This document shows, piece by piece, positions 54,959 to 63,845 of a stretch of 64,000 bases of DNA. The position numbers and the translations under genes are program-made. A model generated the notes under the pieces. The model was not told where the DNA came from and made no database searches. It saw only the letters and a program-made list of their open reading frames with translations. Source of the stretch: Mantamonas sphyraenae (lineage: Eukaryota > CRuMs > Mantamonadidae); NCBI GenBank assembly GCA_026936335.1, contig JAPMXV010000073.1, positions 162,431 to 226,430 of the forward strand, written 5' to 3'. The stretch's first letter is position 1; each line of letters opens with the position of its first letter.

Positions 54959-55894
54959 CTACAAGATGTCGGGAGAGGATCCAGAGTCGTCGTTTTCGTC
55001 GTTGGTGAAGGCATAGAAGGCAGCGGCGCCGGCGGCGACGAGGCTTGCCGCGAGTCCTGCGTAGAGGAGGGTGTTGGAGGAGGACTTGGCGGGTGCAACG
55101 GAGCCGTCGGTGTCGGGAACAATGATGATGGCCTTGGGCATCTCGCCATCCCAGGGCCAGAGGACCTCGGAGGTGGTCTTTGCGGCGGAAAAGTAGGCGT
55201 TGGTGAGGCCAAGGCGCTCGAGGACCCAGACGTCGGTGACAAAGCGCTGCCAGGGGTCGTCGTCCTTGTATCCGTCCTTGCGTGTGTAGACAACGTCTTG
55301 GGGCTCGAGGGTGGTGTCTGGAACGTAGTTGATGACGACGGCCTTTTCGGCGTGTTCGCCCTTGAGGGTCTGGGAAGCACCCTTGGGGTTGGGGCCGTCG
55401 AGGAGCTTCTTTTGAACATCGTAAAAGTCAAAGTTGGGCTTTTCGTGGGCGTCACCGAGCTCGTTGGCGTTCCAAAGCGAGTCGAAGAATCCGCAGCCGG
55501 AGAGTTTTTCGTGGTTGGCGGTGAGGTGGTCCTCGTGGACGGCAGGTGTATAGCCCTGTGCGGAAATGTCGTCAATGACGGCGTCGATACCGTTGAGGTT
55601 TGTGACGCCACGCATGGCGGCTACACCGAGGGTACCGCCAAGGATCTTTGGACCCGGGGCGTCGTTGGGGTGTTCGGCAGGACGGCCGTCGACACATTGC
55701 AGGAGGCCGTCTTTGGCAACATTGACGAGCGTGAGGTTGAGGCGGGAGGCGTCGAGGCCCGTGGAGGAGAGGGTGGGGTTGGGCAGTTTGGAGGAGGGGA
55801 CGATGTCCACCTGCCATCCTGCGTGGGTCAGGATGGTTTTCAGTTGCTTTGGGGTGTAGATGGAGGTGGGTTGTTGGGATGAGGATTGGCTCAT
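54959..55894 (-). CDS. Zeta-class (cadmium-type) carbonic anhydrase, tail-anchored
   Basis: A single exon of 311 residues. Zeta enzymes interconvert CO2 and bicarbonate using Cd or Zn. All three expected metal ligands are in place: Cys67 in CVDGR, His120 in AVHEDH, Cys134 in GCGFFDSLW. Other family marks are TPKQLKTILTHAGWQ at the start, GPKILGGTLGVAAMRGVTNL, HAEKAVVINYVPDTTLEP, and QRFVTDVWVLERLGL. It is one domain, whereas the marine diatom protein has three tandem ones. Four extra residues lie between His120 and Cys134 compared with the diatom spacing as I recall it. No signal peptide is seen. A hydrophobic helix at ~275-296 followed by an acidic tail suggests a tail anchor with the enzyme facing the cytosol. 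It converges on the CLU gene (47 bp between stops). Confidence 0.85.
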   Translation of the reverse strand: MSQSSSQQPTSIYTPKQLKTILTHAGWQVDIVPSSKLPNPTLSSTGLDASRLNLTLVNVAKDGLLQCVDGRPAEHPNDAPGPKILGGTLGVAAMRGVTNLNGIDAVIDDISAQGYTPAVHEDHLTANHEKLSGCGFFDSLWNANELGDAHEKPNFDFYDVQKKLLDGPNPKGASQTLKGEHAEKAVVINYVPDTTLEPQDVVYTRKDGYKDDDPWQRFVTDVWVLERLGLTNAYFSAAKTTSEVLWPWDGEMPKAIIIVPDTDGSVAPAKSSSNTLLYAGLAASLVAAGAAAFYAFTNDENDDSGSSPDIL

Positions 55895-55962
55895 GGTGGG
55901 CAGAGGCGGGGTTGGGTTGGGTGGGGTGGGGATGAGGCGATGGCGTGACCAGGTTTGGTGTG
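55895..55962. promoter_or_regulatory. Divergent promoter between carbonic anhydrase and diverged LRR gene
   Basis: 68 bp, G-rich on the plus strand (GGGTTGGGTTGGGTGGGGTGGGG), a potential G-quadruplex. It does not resemble the LRR-array cassette, so this LRR gene has a different promoter from L1-L8. Confidence 0.3.
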
Positions 55963-57189
55963 ATGAGTGGGAGCTTGCGTGTTCGTGCAGCGATGGAGTG
56001 TATGGTGAGGGGTGTGCCTGTTGCGTGGTCAGAGTTGACAATGGAGGAGGCGCAGGTCGTCGGCGGGTGGTTGAAGGGCAACAAGTGCGTAGAGAGGCTG
56101 TGGTTGACAAACAATGCCTTTCGCAACGATCGCGTGACGATGTTGGATGTGTTGCTAGGGGTGGAGAGCTGTGTGAGGGAGCTGGTTCTGCGGAACAACA
56201 ATTTGGGGGCGGAAGGCGCGCACGTGGTTGCGCAAGCCTTGCTGCAGCTCGTTAGCCTGGAGAAAGTGGATGTGGACTCGAACAGATTGGGGAAGGATGG
56301 CGGACGTGTGCTGGCTGAGGCGCTCAAGGTGAATGAGGCTCTGGAGGAGCTGCATCTGGCGCTGAACCAGCTGGGCGAGCGTGGGGCCCAAGCTTTGGCA
56401 GAGGGCTTGTGTGTGAACAGGACGCTCGTGTATTTGGACCTTAGGGGGAATGGATTGGGGGATGAAGGTGCAATGGCGTTGGCGGGAGCCCTGAGGGCAA
56501 GTAGCGGGCTTCGGGCTTTGGATTTGTCGATCAACTGGATCGGAGACGATGGTGCTGTGGAACTGGGCGGCGCGATGGCAAAGAATGCCGGGTTACAGGA
56601 GCTGCTGTTGTGCAACAATGGAATTGGGGACAAAGGGGCGGCAGCGCTGGCTGGTGGGCTGCTGAAGAATTCGACGTTGCAGGTTTTGGATCTCCGTGAC
56701 AACGCAGTGGGTTTCAAGGGCGCAAGTGCGTTGGAAGAGGCGCTGAAAGTGAACAAGAAATGCTGGGGGATTGTTGGGGTGGAGGAAGAGGGGCTGATGA
56801 GGCTGGTGGAGGAGAATCAGGACATGGCAATTGCGTTTTGGGAAGCAGGACAGCGTGGAGACACAGTGTTGATGGAAAGGCTTTTGCGGTGGGGCGTGTG
56901 TGTGGATGCAATTGCAGAGGGTAAGGCGGTTTTGGATGAAGCCGTGTTTGGGAGGCAGGAAGAGGTTGTGGAGGTGTTGAGGGCGTGGGGTGCGACGCCA
57001 AGTGTGGAGACGGTGAAGATGGTGAGGAAGGCAGGGTGGAAGAGGGAGTGGCATTGGATAGGGTGGGGTGCGGAGGTGGATGAGGCGATGGAGGTGGCGT
57101 TGGTGATGAATGGGGAGGAGAGGGAGGCGATGTTTGCGTGTGGGGGGATGGATGATATGTGGAGGAGAGTGGGTGGGGAGGGTGGGTGA
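55963..57189 (+). CDS. Diverged LRR-ankyrin family protein D1, C-terminus frameshifted
   Basis: A single exon of 408 residues; no family first exon or intron is found. About nine LRRs of the same 28-residue type (LRELVLRNNNLGAEGAHVVA and following). Then the ankyrin-like part (FWEAGQRGDTVLMERLLRWG, GRQEEVVEVLRAWGAT) and the Trp-rich signature WHWIGWGAEVDEAMEVALVM. After FACGGMDD the frame departs from the family and stops at 57187-57189. The family tail (GWVTLPDEVMERVIGWVG) is present in another frame immediately downstream, so a one-base indel near 57160 has removed it, by mutation or sequencing error. In that frame the sequence continues to 57347 with a basic/acidic tail. Less similar to the array than the array members are to each other. 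Confidence 0.75.
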   Translation: MSGSLRVRAAMECMVRGVPVAWSELTMEEAQVVGGWLKGNKCVERLWLTNNAFRNDRVTMLDVLLGVESCVRELVLRNNNLGAEGAHVVAQALLQLVSLEKVDVDSNRLGKDGGRVLAEALKVNEALEELHLALNQLGERGAQALAEGLCVNRTLVYLDLRGNGLGDEGAMALAGALRASSGLRALDLSINWIGDDGAVELGGAMAKNAGLQELLLCNNGIGDKGAAALAGGLLKNSTLQVLDLRDNAVGFKGASALEEALKVNKKCWGIVGVEEEGLMRLVEENQDMAIAFWEAGQRGDTVLMERLLRWGVCVDAIAEGKAVLDEAVFGRQEEVVEVLRAWGATPSVETVKMVRKAGWKREWHWIGWGAEVDEAMEVALVMNGEEREAMFACGGMDDMWRRVGGEGG

Positions 57190-58343
57190 CGTTGCCAGAT
57201 GAGGTGATGGAGAGGGTGATTGGGTGGGTGGGGAGGGGCGTCGTGACGGCGAGGGTCGCTGATGTGGGGTCAGCGGGGAGGAGGAAGCGCGAGAGAGGAG
57301 GGGAGGAAGAGGAGGTGGAGAAGAGGCAACGTGTGGAGGAGGAGTGAGCAGTGGGGGTTGCAGCGCATGGCATTCAATTCACTCCACGAAACAATCGTCT
57401 CTTCATTCCCCCTTCTCGTCGTCCGCATCCACGCCCAACACCCTCTCCACCGCCCTGCACTCCCTCTCGACCAACTCCATCAGCACTGGCCCCTCCATCG
57501 ACGGCAAACACCGACTCGCCGCCGCGTACGCGGCCTTGAATCTCGCCGACCCCTTGAACGACCGCAGCGTGTGCACAACCTCGCCCAGCTGCGGTGGAGG
57601 TGAAGCGCAGAAAGGGGAAGGAGGAGGCGATGGAAGAGGTGGGGAGGGTTGTGGGGAAGGTGGTGGCCGGCAGGGAGGTGTATGGAGTGTTGAAGAAGGC
57701 GCATGCGGAAGTCGGGGAGGAGGAGCTGCGGAAGGCGGCGGAGGTGTTGGGAAGGGTGGCGAAGGGGGAGGGGATGGAAGGGGTGGAGGAGGTGGAGGAG
57801 GTGGTGAGGGTGTTGAGGAAAGTGGTGACAAAAGGGAAGAGGGCGTGGGTGGGGGAGATGTTGATCGAAGGTGAGGGGAAGTGGGTGGAGACGGTGTTGG
57901 GGGTGAGAGGTGGGAGTGGGGTGATGAAGGTGAAGAAGGGGGAGAAGGGAGGAGAGGGAAAGGAGGAAATTGAGTTGAAGGTGGTGGAGGGTGGGGAGGG
58001 GGAGGAGGAGGAGGAGGAAGAGGGAGAGAAATGAAGATGATCCGCTGGTGGAGGCACCCAGGGTGGAGATTGGTCGCAGGTCATGGATGCAGTGTTGCGT
58101 GGAGGGTCATTTATGAACAGTGATTGGGTGTGTGTGTGTGTGACGGCGGGGAAGAGGCTGAGCGCTCTTTTCCGCTGTGCGGAGGTGCATCCAACGCATA
58201 TTGCACATACACACACAGAGCTTGGAACAGTCATAGGGTAGGGAAGGGTGGGGGGTCGGGGACTTGTGCACGTGTGTGGTAGAAAGAGAGTCACGGAAAG
58301 AGAGGACGCAGAAGGCTGACACTCATGAGCAATCGCAGGAAAT
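57190..58343. other. Stretch with no secure gene
   Basis: 57190-57350 holds the out-of-frame C-terminal tail of D1. At 57594-58034 the plus strand has an open frame (146 codons, Glu/Lys/Val-rich, ATG at 57594) that reads like a charged helical protein. On the minus strand, 57403-57590 is a candidate last exon preceded by a pyrimidine tract and CAG acceptor, encoding LGEVVHTLRSFKGSARFKAA onward. The strongly purine-rich plus strand keeps both open, so I call neither. 58040-58343 shows TG repeats and nothing else I can name. Confidence 0.5.
57594..58034 (+). CDS. Possible small charged helical protein (doubtful)
   Basis: 146 codons from ATG 57594 to TGA 58032-58034. The predicted product is amphipathic (REVYGVLKKAHAEVGEEELR and following) with an acidic end, and its G-ending codons resemble the C-terminal parts of the LRR genes. 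There is no family and no homology to the neighbours. The opposite-strand pyrimidine tract could instead be intron. Listed so it is not lost. Confidence 0.25.
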   Translation: MEVKRRKGKEEAMEEVGRVVGKVVAGREVYGVLKKAHAEVGEEELRKAAEVLGRVAKGEGMEGVEEVEEVVRVLRKVVTKGKRAWVGEMLIEGEGKWVETVLGVRGGSGVMKVKKGEKGGEGKEEIELKVVEGGEGEEEEEEEGEK

Positions 58344-59981
58344 ATGGTGTTGGGAAAACATGGATGGGCAGCATTATTGCAAGGCGGGGACCATGGGCGG
58401 ATTGTGGAAGCTTTGGAGGCTCAGGGAACGGTGGGTTGGCGGAAAGAAATCGGGAGGGAGTTTTGACGAGCATGACGTTTGATCGTTGCACAAGGGGGAG
58501 GGAAGGAGAGATGGGTGTAGGATGGGTGTGATGGTGTGTAGACAGGGGTAGAACATGTGTTGACACGACACACACAGAAATTGGACCTTGCACGAAGGGT
58601 GCTGGGACCCAAAAGTGTCGCTGCACTGGCCGAGGCGCTAGCTCAGAACAGCAGCTTGCAGACACTGGACCTCGACAGCAACAGTATCGGGGACGAAGGT
58701 GCAGCAGCACTGGCGCAGGCACTGAGGGAGAACAGCAGCTTGCAGACACTGGACCTTGGTCGCAACAGCATCGGGGCAGAAGGGGCAGCAGCACTGGGGC
58801 AGGCATTGAGGGAGAACAGCAGCTTGCAGATACTACACCTCAGCTGGAACAGCATCGGTGCAGATGGAGCAGTAGCACTGGCGCAGGCACTGAAGGAGAA
58901 CAGCAGCTTGCAGACGATCTTCCTCCACAACAGCAGCATCAGGGCAGATGGAGCAGCAGCACTTGCCCAGGCACTGAGGGAGAACAGCAACTTGCAGACA
59001 CTGTATCTCGGATGGAACAGCATTGGGGACGAAGGTGCAGCAGCACTGGGGCAGGCATTGTGTGAGAACAGCAGCTTGCGCACACTGGACCTCGGAAAGA
59101 ACAGCATCGGAGCAGAAGGCGCTGCAGCACTGGCACAGGCACTGAGTGAGAACAGCAACTTGCAGACACTGAAAATCAACGAAAACAGCATCGGGGACGA
59201 AGGAGTAGCAGCACTGGCGCAGGCACTGAGTAAGAACAGCAGCTTGCAGACACTACTTCTCTGGGAAAACAGCATTGGGGACAAAGGAGCAGCAGCACTG
59301 GGGCAGGCACTGGGTGAGAATAACAGCTTGAAGACACTGAGTCTCTGGGAAAACAGCATTGGGGACCAGGGGGCAGCTGCACTGGGACAGGCGTTGTGTG
59401 TGAACAGCAGCTTGCAGACACTGAACCTCGAAAGCAACCGCATCGGGGACGAAGGAGCAACAGCACTGGCGCAGGCGATGAATGCCAATCGGTCGTGCTG
59501 GAGGATCGACGGCGTTCGCGATGACGCGTTGCAGTCGCTGCTGGAGAGAAACAAGGAGCAGCATGTGGAGTTTGTGGAGTGTGGGGATGTGGAGAAGATG
59601 AGAGAGTTGAGGGGATGGGGTGTGCCTGTGGACACGTTTGCAGGGGAGGGGGGGAGGATGACTGCGCTGGAGAGTGGGTTGAGGGGGGGGGATGAGGGGA
59701 TTGTGGAGGTGTTGCGGGAGTGGGGTGCAAAGCCGAGGATGAAAGTGGTGGTGATGGTGAGGAAGGCAGGGTGGAGGAAGGCGTGGCATTGGATTGGATG
59801 GGGTGGACAGGTGGATGAGGCGATGGAAGTGGCGTTGGTGATGAATGGGGAGGAGAGGGAGGCGATGTTTGAGTGTGGAGGGATGGAGGAGTATGTGGAG
59901 GAGAGAGGGTGGGAAGGATGGGTGACACTGCCAGATGAGGTGATGGAGAGGGTGGTGCAGTGGGTGGGGAGGGGAGGGTGA
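58344..59981 (+). CDS. Diverged LRR-ankyrin family protein D2
   Basis: Exons 58344..58430 (29 codons) and 58578..59981; 496 residues, ~11 very regular LRRs. The first exon was found by its match to the family core (WAALLQGGDHGRIVEALEAQ against WKELLQSGDEERI..ALEEAG). Intron 58431..58577 has donor GTGGGT, a GTTGACACGAC branch-like motif and acceptor ACACAG. Repeats are closer to the plain consensus than in the array (LDLDSNSIGDEGAAALAQAL). The ankyrin-like part has an insertion (VDTFAGEGGRMTALESGLRG), and the tail (WHWIGWGGQVDEAMEVALVM, TLPDEVMERVVQWVGRGG) agrees with D1 rather than the array. So D1 and D2 form a telomere-side branch of the family. The upstream DNA lacks the array cassette. 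Confidence 0.8.
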
Positions 59982-60000
59982 CTGGGAATGAAAGGGTGGT

Positions 60001-63000
60001 TCATTCGAGGCGTTGGCGTTTGGAGGAGGAGGAGGAGGGAAAGAAAGGGTCTTTGCGCTTGGGCAGCGTGAAGGAGGGGATGGGGTAGGCGTTGACGAGT
60101 GCGACTGTGGTGGGGCGTGTGGTGATGTGGGGTGTGATGCGGTCGATGAGGGTGTGGAGGAGGGTGTGCAGTGTGGCGTCGCTGCGTTGGGGGTTGTCGA
60201 GCCAGGCGATCTTGAGGGAGAGGGAGGTGACGCCGCGGGTGAGGGTGGCGCTGATGGCAGGGCAGACCTGCTGGTAGGTGAGGTGAGGTCTGAGGAGGCG
60301 GACAAAGAAGGCCAGGTCGACAGGCGGCACGCCAACGTTGCCCAGCGCCAGGATGATGTGTCGCAGCAGGGACAGCAGGTTGCCGTTGTTGATCAGCTCA
60401 CGGAGTGCCTGGTGCTCGTGTGCGTGCTGATGGCGAGGGTGCTTAGCTGCGCGTGCCTTCATGTGTGCCAGCAGCGTCTGGAACTCCCGCGCCGTGCAGC
60501 TGCCACGCTCATCGCTGAGACGGCTGCTCCAGCCACTGCGCACAGACTCTGGATGCCACTTTTCCACGTCGGTGTTGGTGAGGAGGTGGTCATAGTCGCA
60601 ATGTGTCCAGTGTGGGTCGCTGTTGTTGTCAGCAGGGCGTCGTGCTTTCTGCAGCCACAGCTGGGTCTGCTTGTGTTTCTTCCAGGTGGTGGGATGGGGC
60701 CTGTTGCCAAAAGTGTCCATCTCAGTCATAAGCAGGTGGAGGAGGGCGTAGTTGGGGTCGCCGTGGTCGTGTGGCTCCTCCAGCCAGCACACCTTCAACC
60801 CAGCCTTTGTCACACCCATGGCCAGACATGCGTCGTGGACGGCACTGCCGCACGCCTGTTGATCCATTTCACGGCCGAGAAGGGTGAGGCAGAAGGCCAT
60901 GTCGCCCTGGGAAAGGGTAATGTTGCCCAGAGCGAGCTGAATCTGTCGGACCAGCGTCAGCAGGGTGCCATGGCAGACTACAACACGCGCCTGCAGGGTC
61001 ATGAGATCAGAGATGTCGTCGTTTGGATGCTCGTTGGCCAGAGTTTGCATGTGATTCAGCAGTGCCGTGTGCTCCTTCTTGTTGCTGTGGGTGCGCTCGC
61101 TCTTGCGCCAGTTTGTCCAACCACTGCGCACGACGCCATCTGGCACCCCATCCTCCACGGCCATCTTCTCCTCCTCTGTGGGATCAGGAAGAATAAGCTC
61201 GGGGATGTCGAGGGTGATGACGGCATCGATGGTGGTGGGTCGATTGGTGATGTGGGGTGTGATGCGGTCGATGAGGATGTGGAGGAGGGTGTGCAGTGTG
61301 GCGTCGCTGGGTTTGGGTGTGTCGAGCCAGGCGATCTTGAGGGAGAGGGAGGTGACTCCGCGTGTGAGGGTGGTGCTGATGGCACGTTGAACCTGCTGGT
61401 AAGCGAGATGTGGCCTGAGGAGGCGGACAAAGAAGGCCAGGTCGACAGGCGGCACGCCAACGTTGCCCAGCGCCAGGATGATGTGTCGCACCAGGGAATT
61501 CAGACTGTCGTTGTTGATTAGCTCACGCAGTGCATAGTTCTCGTGTGTGTGCTGATGGCGGGGGTGCTTGGCTGCGCGTGCCTTCATGTGTGCCAGCAGC
61601 GTCTGGAACTCCCGCGCCGTGCAGCTGCCACGCTCGTCGTTGGGATTGTGCGTTGCCCAGCCACTACTCACAGACTCAGGATGCCACTTGTCAACCTTGG
61701 TGGTGGTGAGGTGGTGGTCGTAGTCGCATTGTGTCCAGTGTGGGTCGCTGTCGTTGTCAGCAGGGCGTCGTGCTTTCTGCAGCCACAGCTGGGTCTGCTT
61801 GTGCTCCTTCCAGGTGGTGGGATGGGGTTTGTTGCCAAGTGTGTCCATCTCAGTCATGAGCAGGTGGAGGAGGGCGTAGTTGGGGTCGCCGTGGTCGTGT
61901 GGCTCCTCCAGCCAGCACACCTTCAACCCAGCCTCTGTCACACCCTTGGTCAAACCAGAGTCACGGATGGCAGCACTGCACGCCTGTTGATCCACGTCAT
62001 GGCCGAGAAGGGTGAGGCAGAGGGCCACGTCGCCCTGGGAGAGGGGAATGTTGCCCAGAGCGAGCTGAATCTGTCGGACCAGCGTGGTCGTGGTGCCATG
62101 GCAGACCACAACACGCGCCTGCAGGGTCATGTGGTCGGGGATGTCGTCGATAGGATGCTCATTGGCCAGGGTGTGCATGTGCTTCAGCAGTGCCATGTGC
62201 TCCTTCTTGTTGCTGTGGCTGCGCTCGTCACTGTGTCCCTTTGTCCACCCTTTGCGCACAACACCACCTGGCAACTTGTTGGTCTTGTTCACGCCTGCTG
62301 TCTTCCGTGCGCTTGTGTCTCCGTTCTTGGCCCTCCTTGCCAATGTGCTCGACGTTCCTGTCTCTGTGCCGCTGCCAGCCGTGACCCTGAGTCTGCGCTG
62401 TCCGCTGCCTTTCATCGGTTGTGGATCAGTGCGACGGCTGTTTTGGCCTCTGCGACGCCGTATGTGGCCTCTACTTGTGCGTCTCGGCTGCCATTCGTCC
62501 CTGTCCTCCTGCTCCATGTCGTCTGCGTCGTCGTCGCTGTCGTCTTGCAGCATGTACTCCTCATCCATGGCATCATCAATATCTGCGAAACTGAGTGCGC
62601 CCTGAGTGTCCAACCCGTCGTCCACGTGCTGCTGGGTTGCGTCGTTTGCCTCGCCGTCTTCTTCGTACGCCTCCATCCATGAACTGGTCATCCACTCTGA
62701 GTTGCTGGAGTTTGACCGTGGTTCACGGTGGCCAAAGTTGAGAAACATCAGGTCTTCCACGTCGCCGGTGTCATGTGTGTGGGTGTCCTGGTCTGCGTCG
62801 TCGGCGTCGCTGTCTCCAGTCTGCCGTGTGGCCTGGTTGGAGGAGGACGACGTTGTGGTGGTGGATGTTGTCCGTGTGATGCCCACAAAGGCAGGACTGA
62901 TGCGTTTGGGGACGCGGTTGTGGTTTCCGGTGGGTTGAGCAGGCGGAGGGTGCAACGGAGGCTGAGCGAAGTGCACATGGGCGGTTTGTCGCGGCTGAGG

Positions 63001-63573
63001 AGGCGGCGGAGGAGGGTAGGCGTAGTATGGGTGGCCCTGATGAGCATATGCGTGGGGTTGCTGGGGGTGGGTGTTGACAGGGACCCAGATGATGGGTGGT
63101 TGTGGGTTCTGGTACGGGTTTTGTACGCCAGAGGCGGGCAGCATGTGCGGAAACGGCTGGGCAGCCATGGGAGGGACCATGTACGCGTAGCTGTGTGGGA
63201 GACGGTGAGGGGCAGGGCGGGGTGGGAACGGTGAGCGGAAGGCGGTATGGACGCCGTCAGAGCAGAAGCGGGGTGAAGGGCGGCTGGAACGAGCAAAGAG
63301 GGAAAAACGGAGGAGATTGGCAGACCGGGAAACTGGCAGCGGGGAGGGCAGTGACAGGGGAGATGGGAACGAAGAAGAGCGGAAAAGGCAGCGGCGGTGG
63401 TGATGGGCAAGTGGAGATGCAGGGGAGGAGTGCAGGGAAGCAACGGAGGCATGGAGGAGGCAAAGAAGAGGGAGGAGCGGGCAGTCAGAAAACGGAGTGG
63501 AAGGCAGAACGCACGCTGGGTAGGTGTTGGATGTGTGTTGTTGCTTCGGAGTGCTTGAATAGTCCTTGGCCAT
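60001..63573 (-). CDS. Subtelomeric protein with four copies of an unrecognised domain
   Basis: Proposed exons are complement(63515..63573) and complement(60001..63190); the 324-bp intron has donor GTGCGT, CTGACGG branch and ACACAG acceptor, joining in phase 2. 1,082 residues. The N-terminal third is Pro/Gln/Tyr-rich, then acidic with D/E runs, then basic. From about residue ~490 come four related units in the order A-B-A'-B'. Each opens with a GW motif and an E+HxxLLxHM-like helix (KEHMALLKHMHTLA; REFQTLLAHMKARA) and contains LVRxIxLALGN, then RGVTSLSLKIAWL or KGVTEAGLKVCWL. It ends with PKRKDP..KRQRLE, a likely nuclear localisation signal. A-B and A'-B' are ~360-residue direct duplicates. 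No family is recognised; the first exon is uncertain. Confidence 0.65.
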   Translation of the reverse strand: MAKDYSSTPKQQHTSNTYPACVLPSTPFSDCPLLPLLCLLHASVASLHSSPASPLAHHHRRCLFRSSSFPSPLSLPSPLPVSRSANLLRFSLFARSSRPSPRFCSDGVHTAFRSPFPPRPAPHRLPHSYAYMVPPMAAQPFPHMLPASGVQNPYQNPQPPIIWVPVNTHPQQPHAYAHQGHPYYAYPPPPPPQPRQTAHVHFAQPPLHPPPAQPTGNHNRVPKRISPAFVGITRTTSTTTTSSSSNQATRQTGDSDADDADQDTHTHDTGDVEDLMFLNFGHREPRSNSSNSEWMTSSWMEAYEEDGEANDATQQHVDDGLDTQGALSFADIDDAMDEEYMLQDDSDDDADDMEQEDRDEWQPRRTSRGHIRRRRGQNSRRTDPQPMKGSGQRRLRVTAGSGTETGTSSTLARRAKNGDTSARKTAGVNKTNKLPGGVVRKGWTKGHSDERSHSNKKEHMALLKHMHTLANEHPIDDIPDHMTLQARVVVCHGTTTTLVRQIQLALGNIPLSQGDVALCLTLLGHDVDQQACSAAIRDSGLTKGVTEAGLKVCWLEEPHDHGDPNYALLHLLMTEMDTLGNKPHPTTWKEHKQTQLWLQKARRPADNDSDPHWTQCDYDHHLTTTKVDKWHPESVSSGWATHNPNDERGSCTAREFQTLLAHMKARAAKHPRHQHTHENYALRELINNDSLNSLVRHIILALGNVGVPPVDLAFFVRLLRPHLAYQQVQRAISTTLTRGVTSLSLKIAWLDTPKPSDATLHTLLHILIDRITPHITNRPTTIDAVITLDIPELILPDPTEEEKMAVEDGVPDGVVRSGWTNWRKSERTHSNKKEHTALLNHMQTLANEHPNDDISDLMTLQARVVVCHGTLLTLVRQIQLALGNITLSQGDMAFCLTLLGREMDQQACGSAVHDACLAMGVTKAGLKVCWLEEPHDHGDPNYALLHLLMTEMDTFGNRPHPTTWKKHKQTQLWLQKARRPADNNSDPHWTHCDYDHLLTNTDVEKWHPESVRSGWSSRLSDERGSCTAREFQTLLAHMKARAAKHPRHQHAHEHQALRELINNGNLLSLLRHIILALGNVGVPPVDLAFFVRLLRPHLTYQQVCPAISATLTRGVTSLSLKIAWLDNPQRSDATLHTLLHTLIDRITPHITTRPTTVALVNAYPIPSFTLPKRKDPFFPSSSSSKRQRLE

Positions 63574-63845
63574 GGTGGTGGTGGTGGTACTGGAGTGTAT
63601 ATGGATTGTGTTGGACTGGACTGGAGGGTGTTGTCGGTGTTGGTGATACTTTGGTTGAAGGCGCATGGGCAGTGCTGACTGCGCGGCGTTGCAGGACAAC
63701 GGCCACTCACCAGCGACATTTCCACCCCCACCTCTTACCCACAGCCCCATGTCAGCACCCACCTCAGCCACCCCGCCAGCAGACACAAGCACGACTCATA
63801 TGACATAGACCAGACTTAACACCTAATCACTTATCAAGTTAAGAG
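63574..63845. other. Telomere-proximal unique DNA
   Basis: About 270 bp between the last gene and the telomere. It starts with GGTGGT repeats in the presumed 5' leader of the minus-strand gene and becomes AT-richer near 63800-63845. No subtelomeric satellite or second telomeric block is seen. Confidence 0.6.

Noticed and set aside
57374-58294. Minus-strand Ser/Pro-rich open frame as a gene
   Set aside because: Most of it is pyrimidine-tract shadow. Only 57403-57590 looks codon-like, and no upstream exon with a donor could be found, so it is mentioned but not called.
63574-63792. N-terminal extension of the subtelomeric gene upstream of the ATG at 63573
   Set aside because: The frame is open to 63792 but the extra residues are unremarkable, and the ATG at 63573 with the splice at 63515 gives a simpler model.
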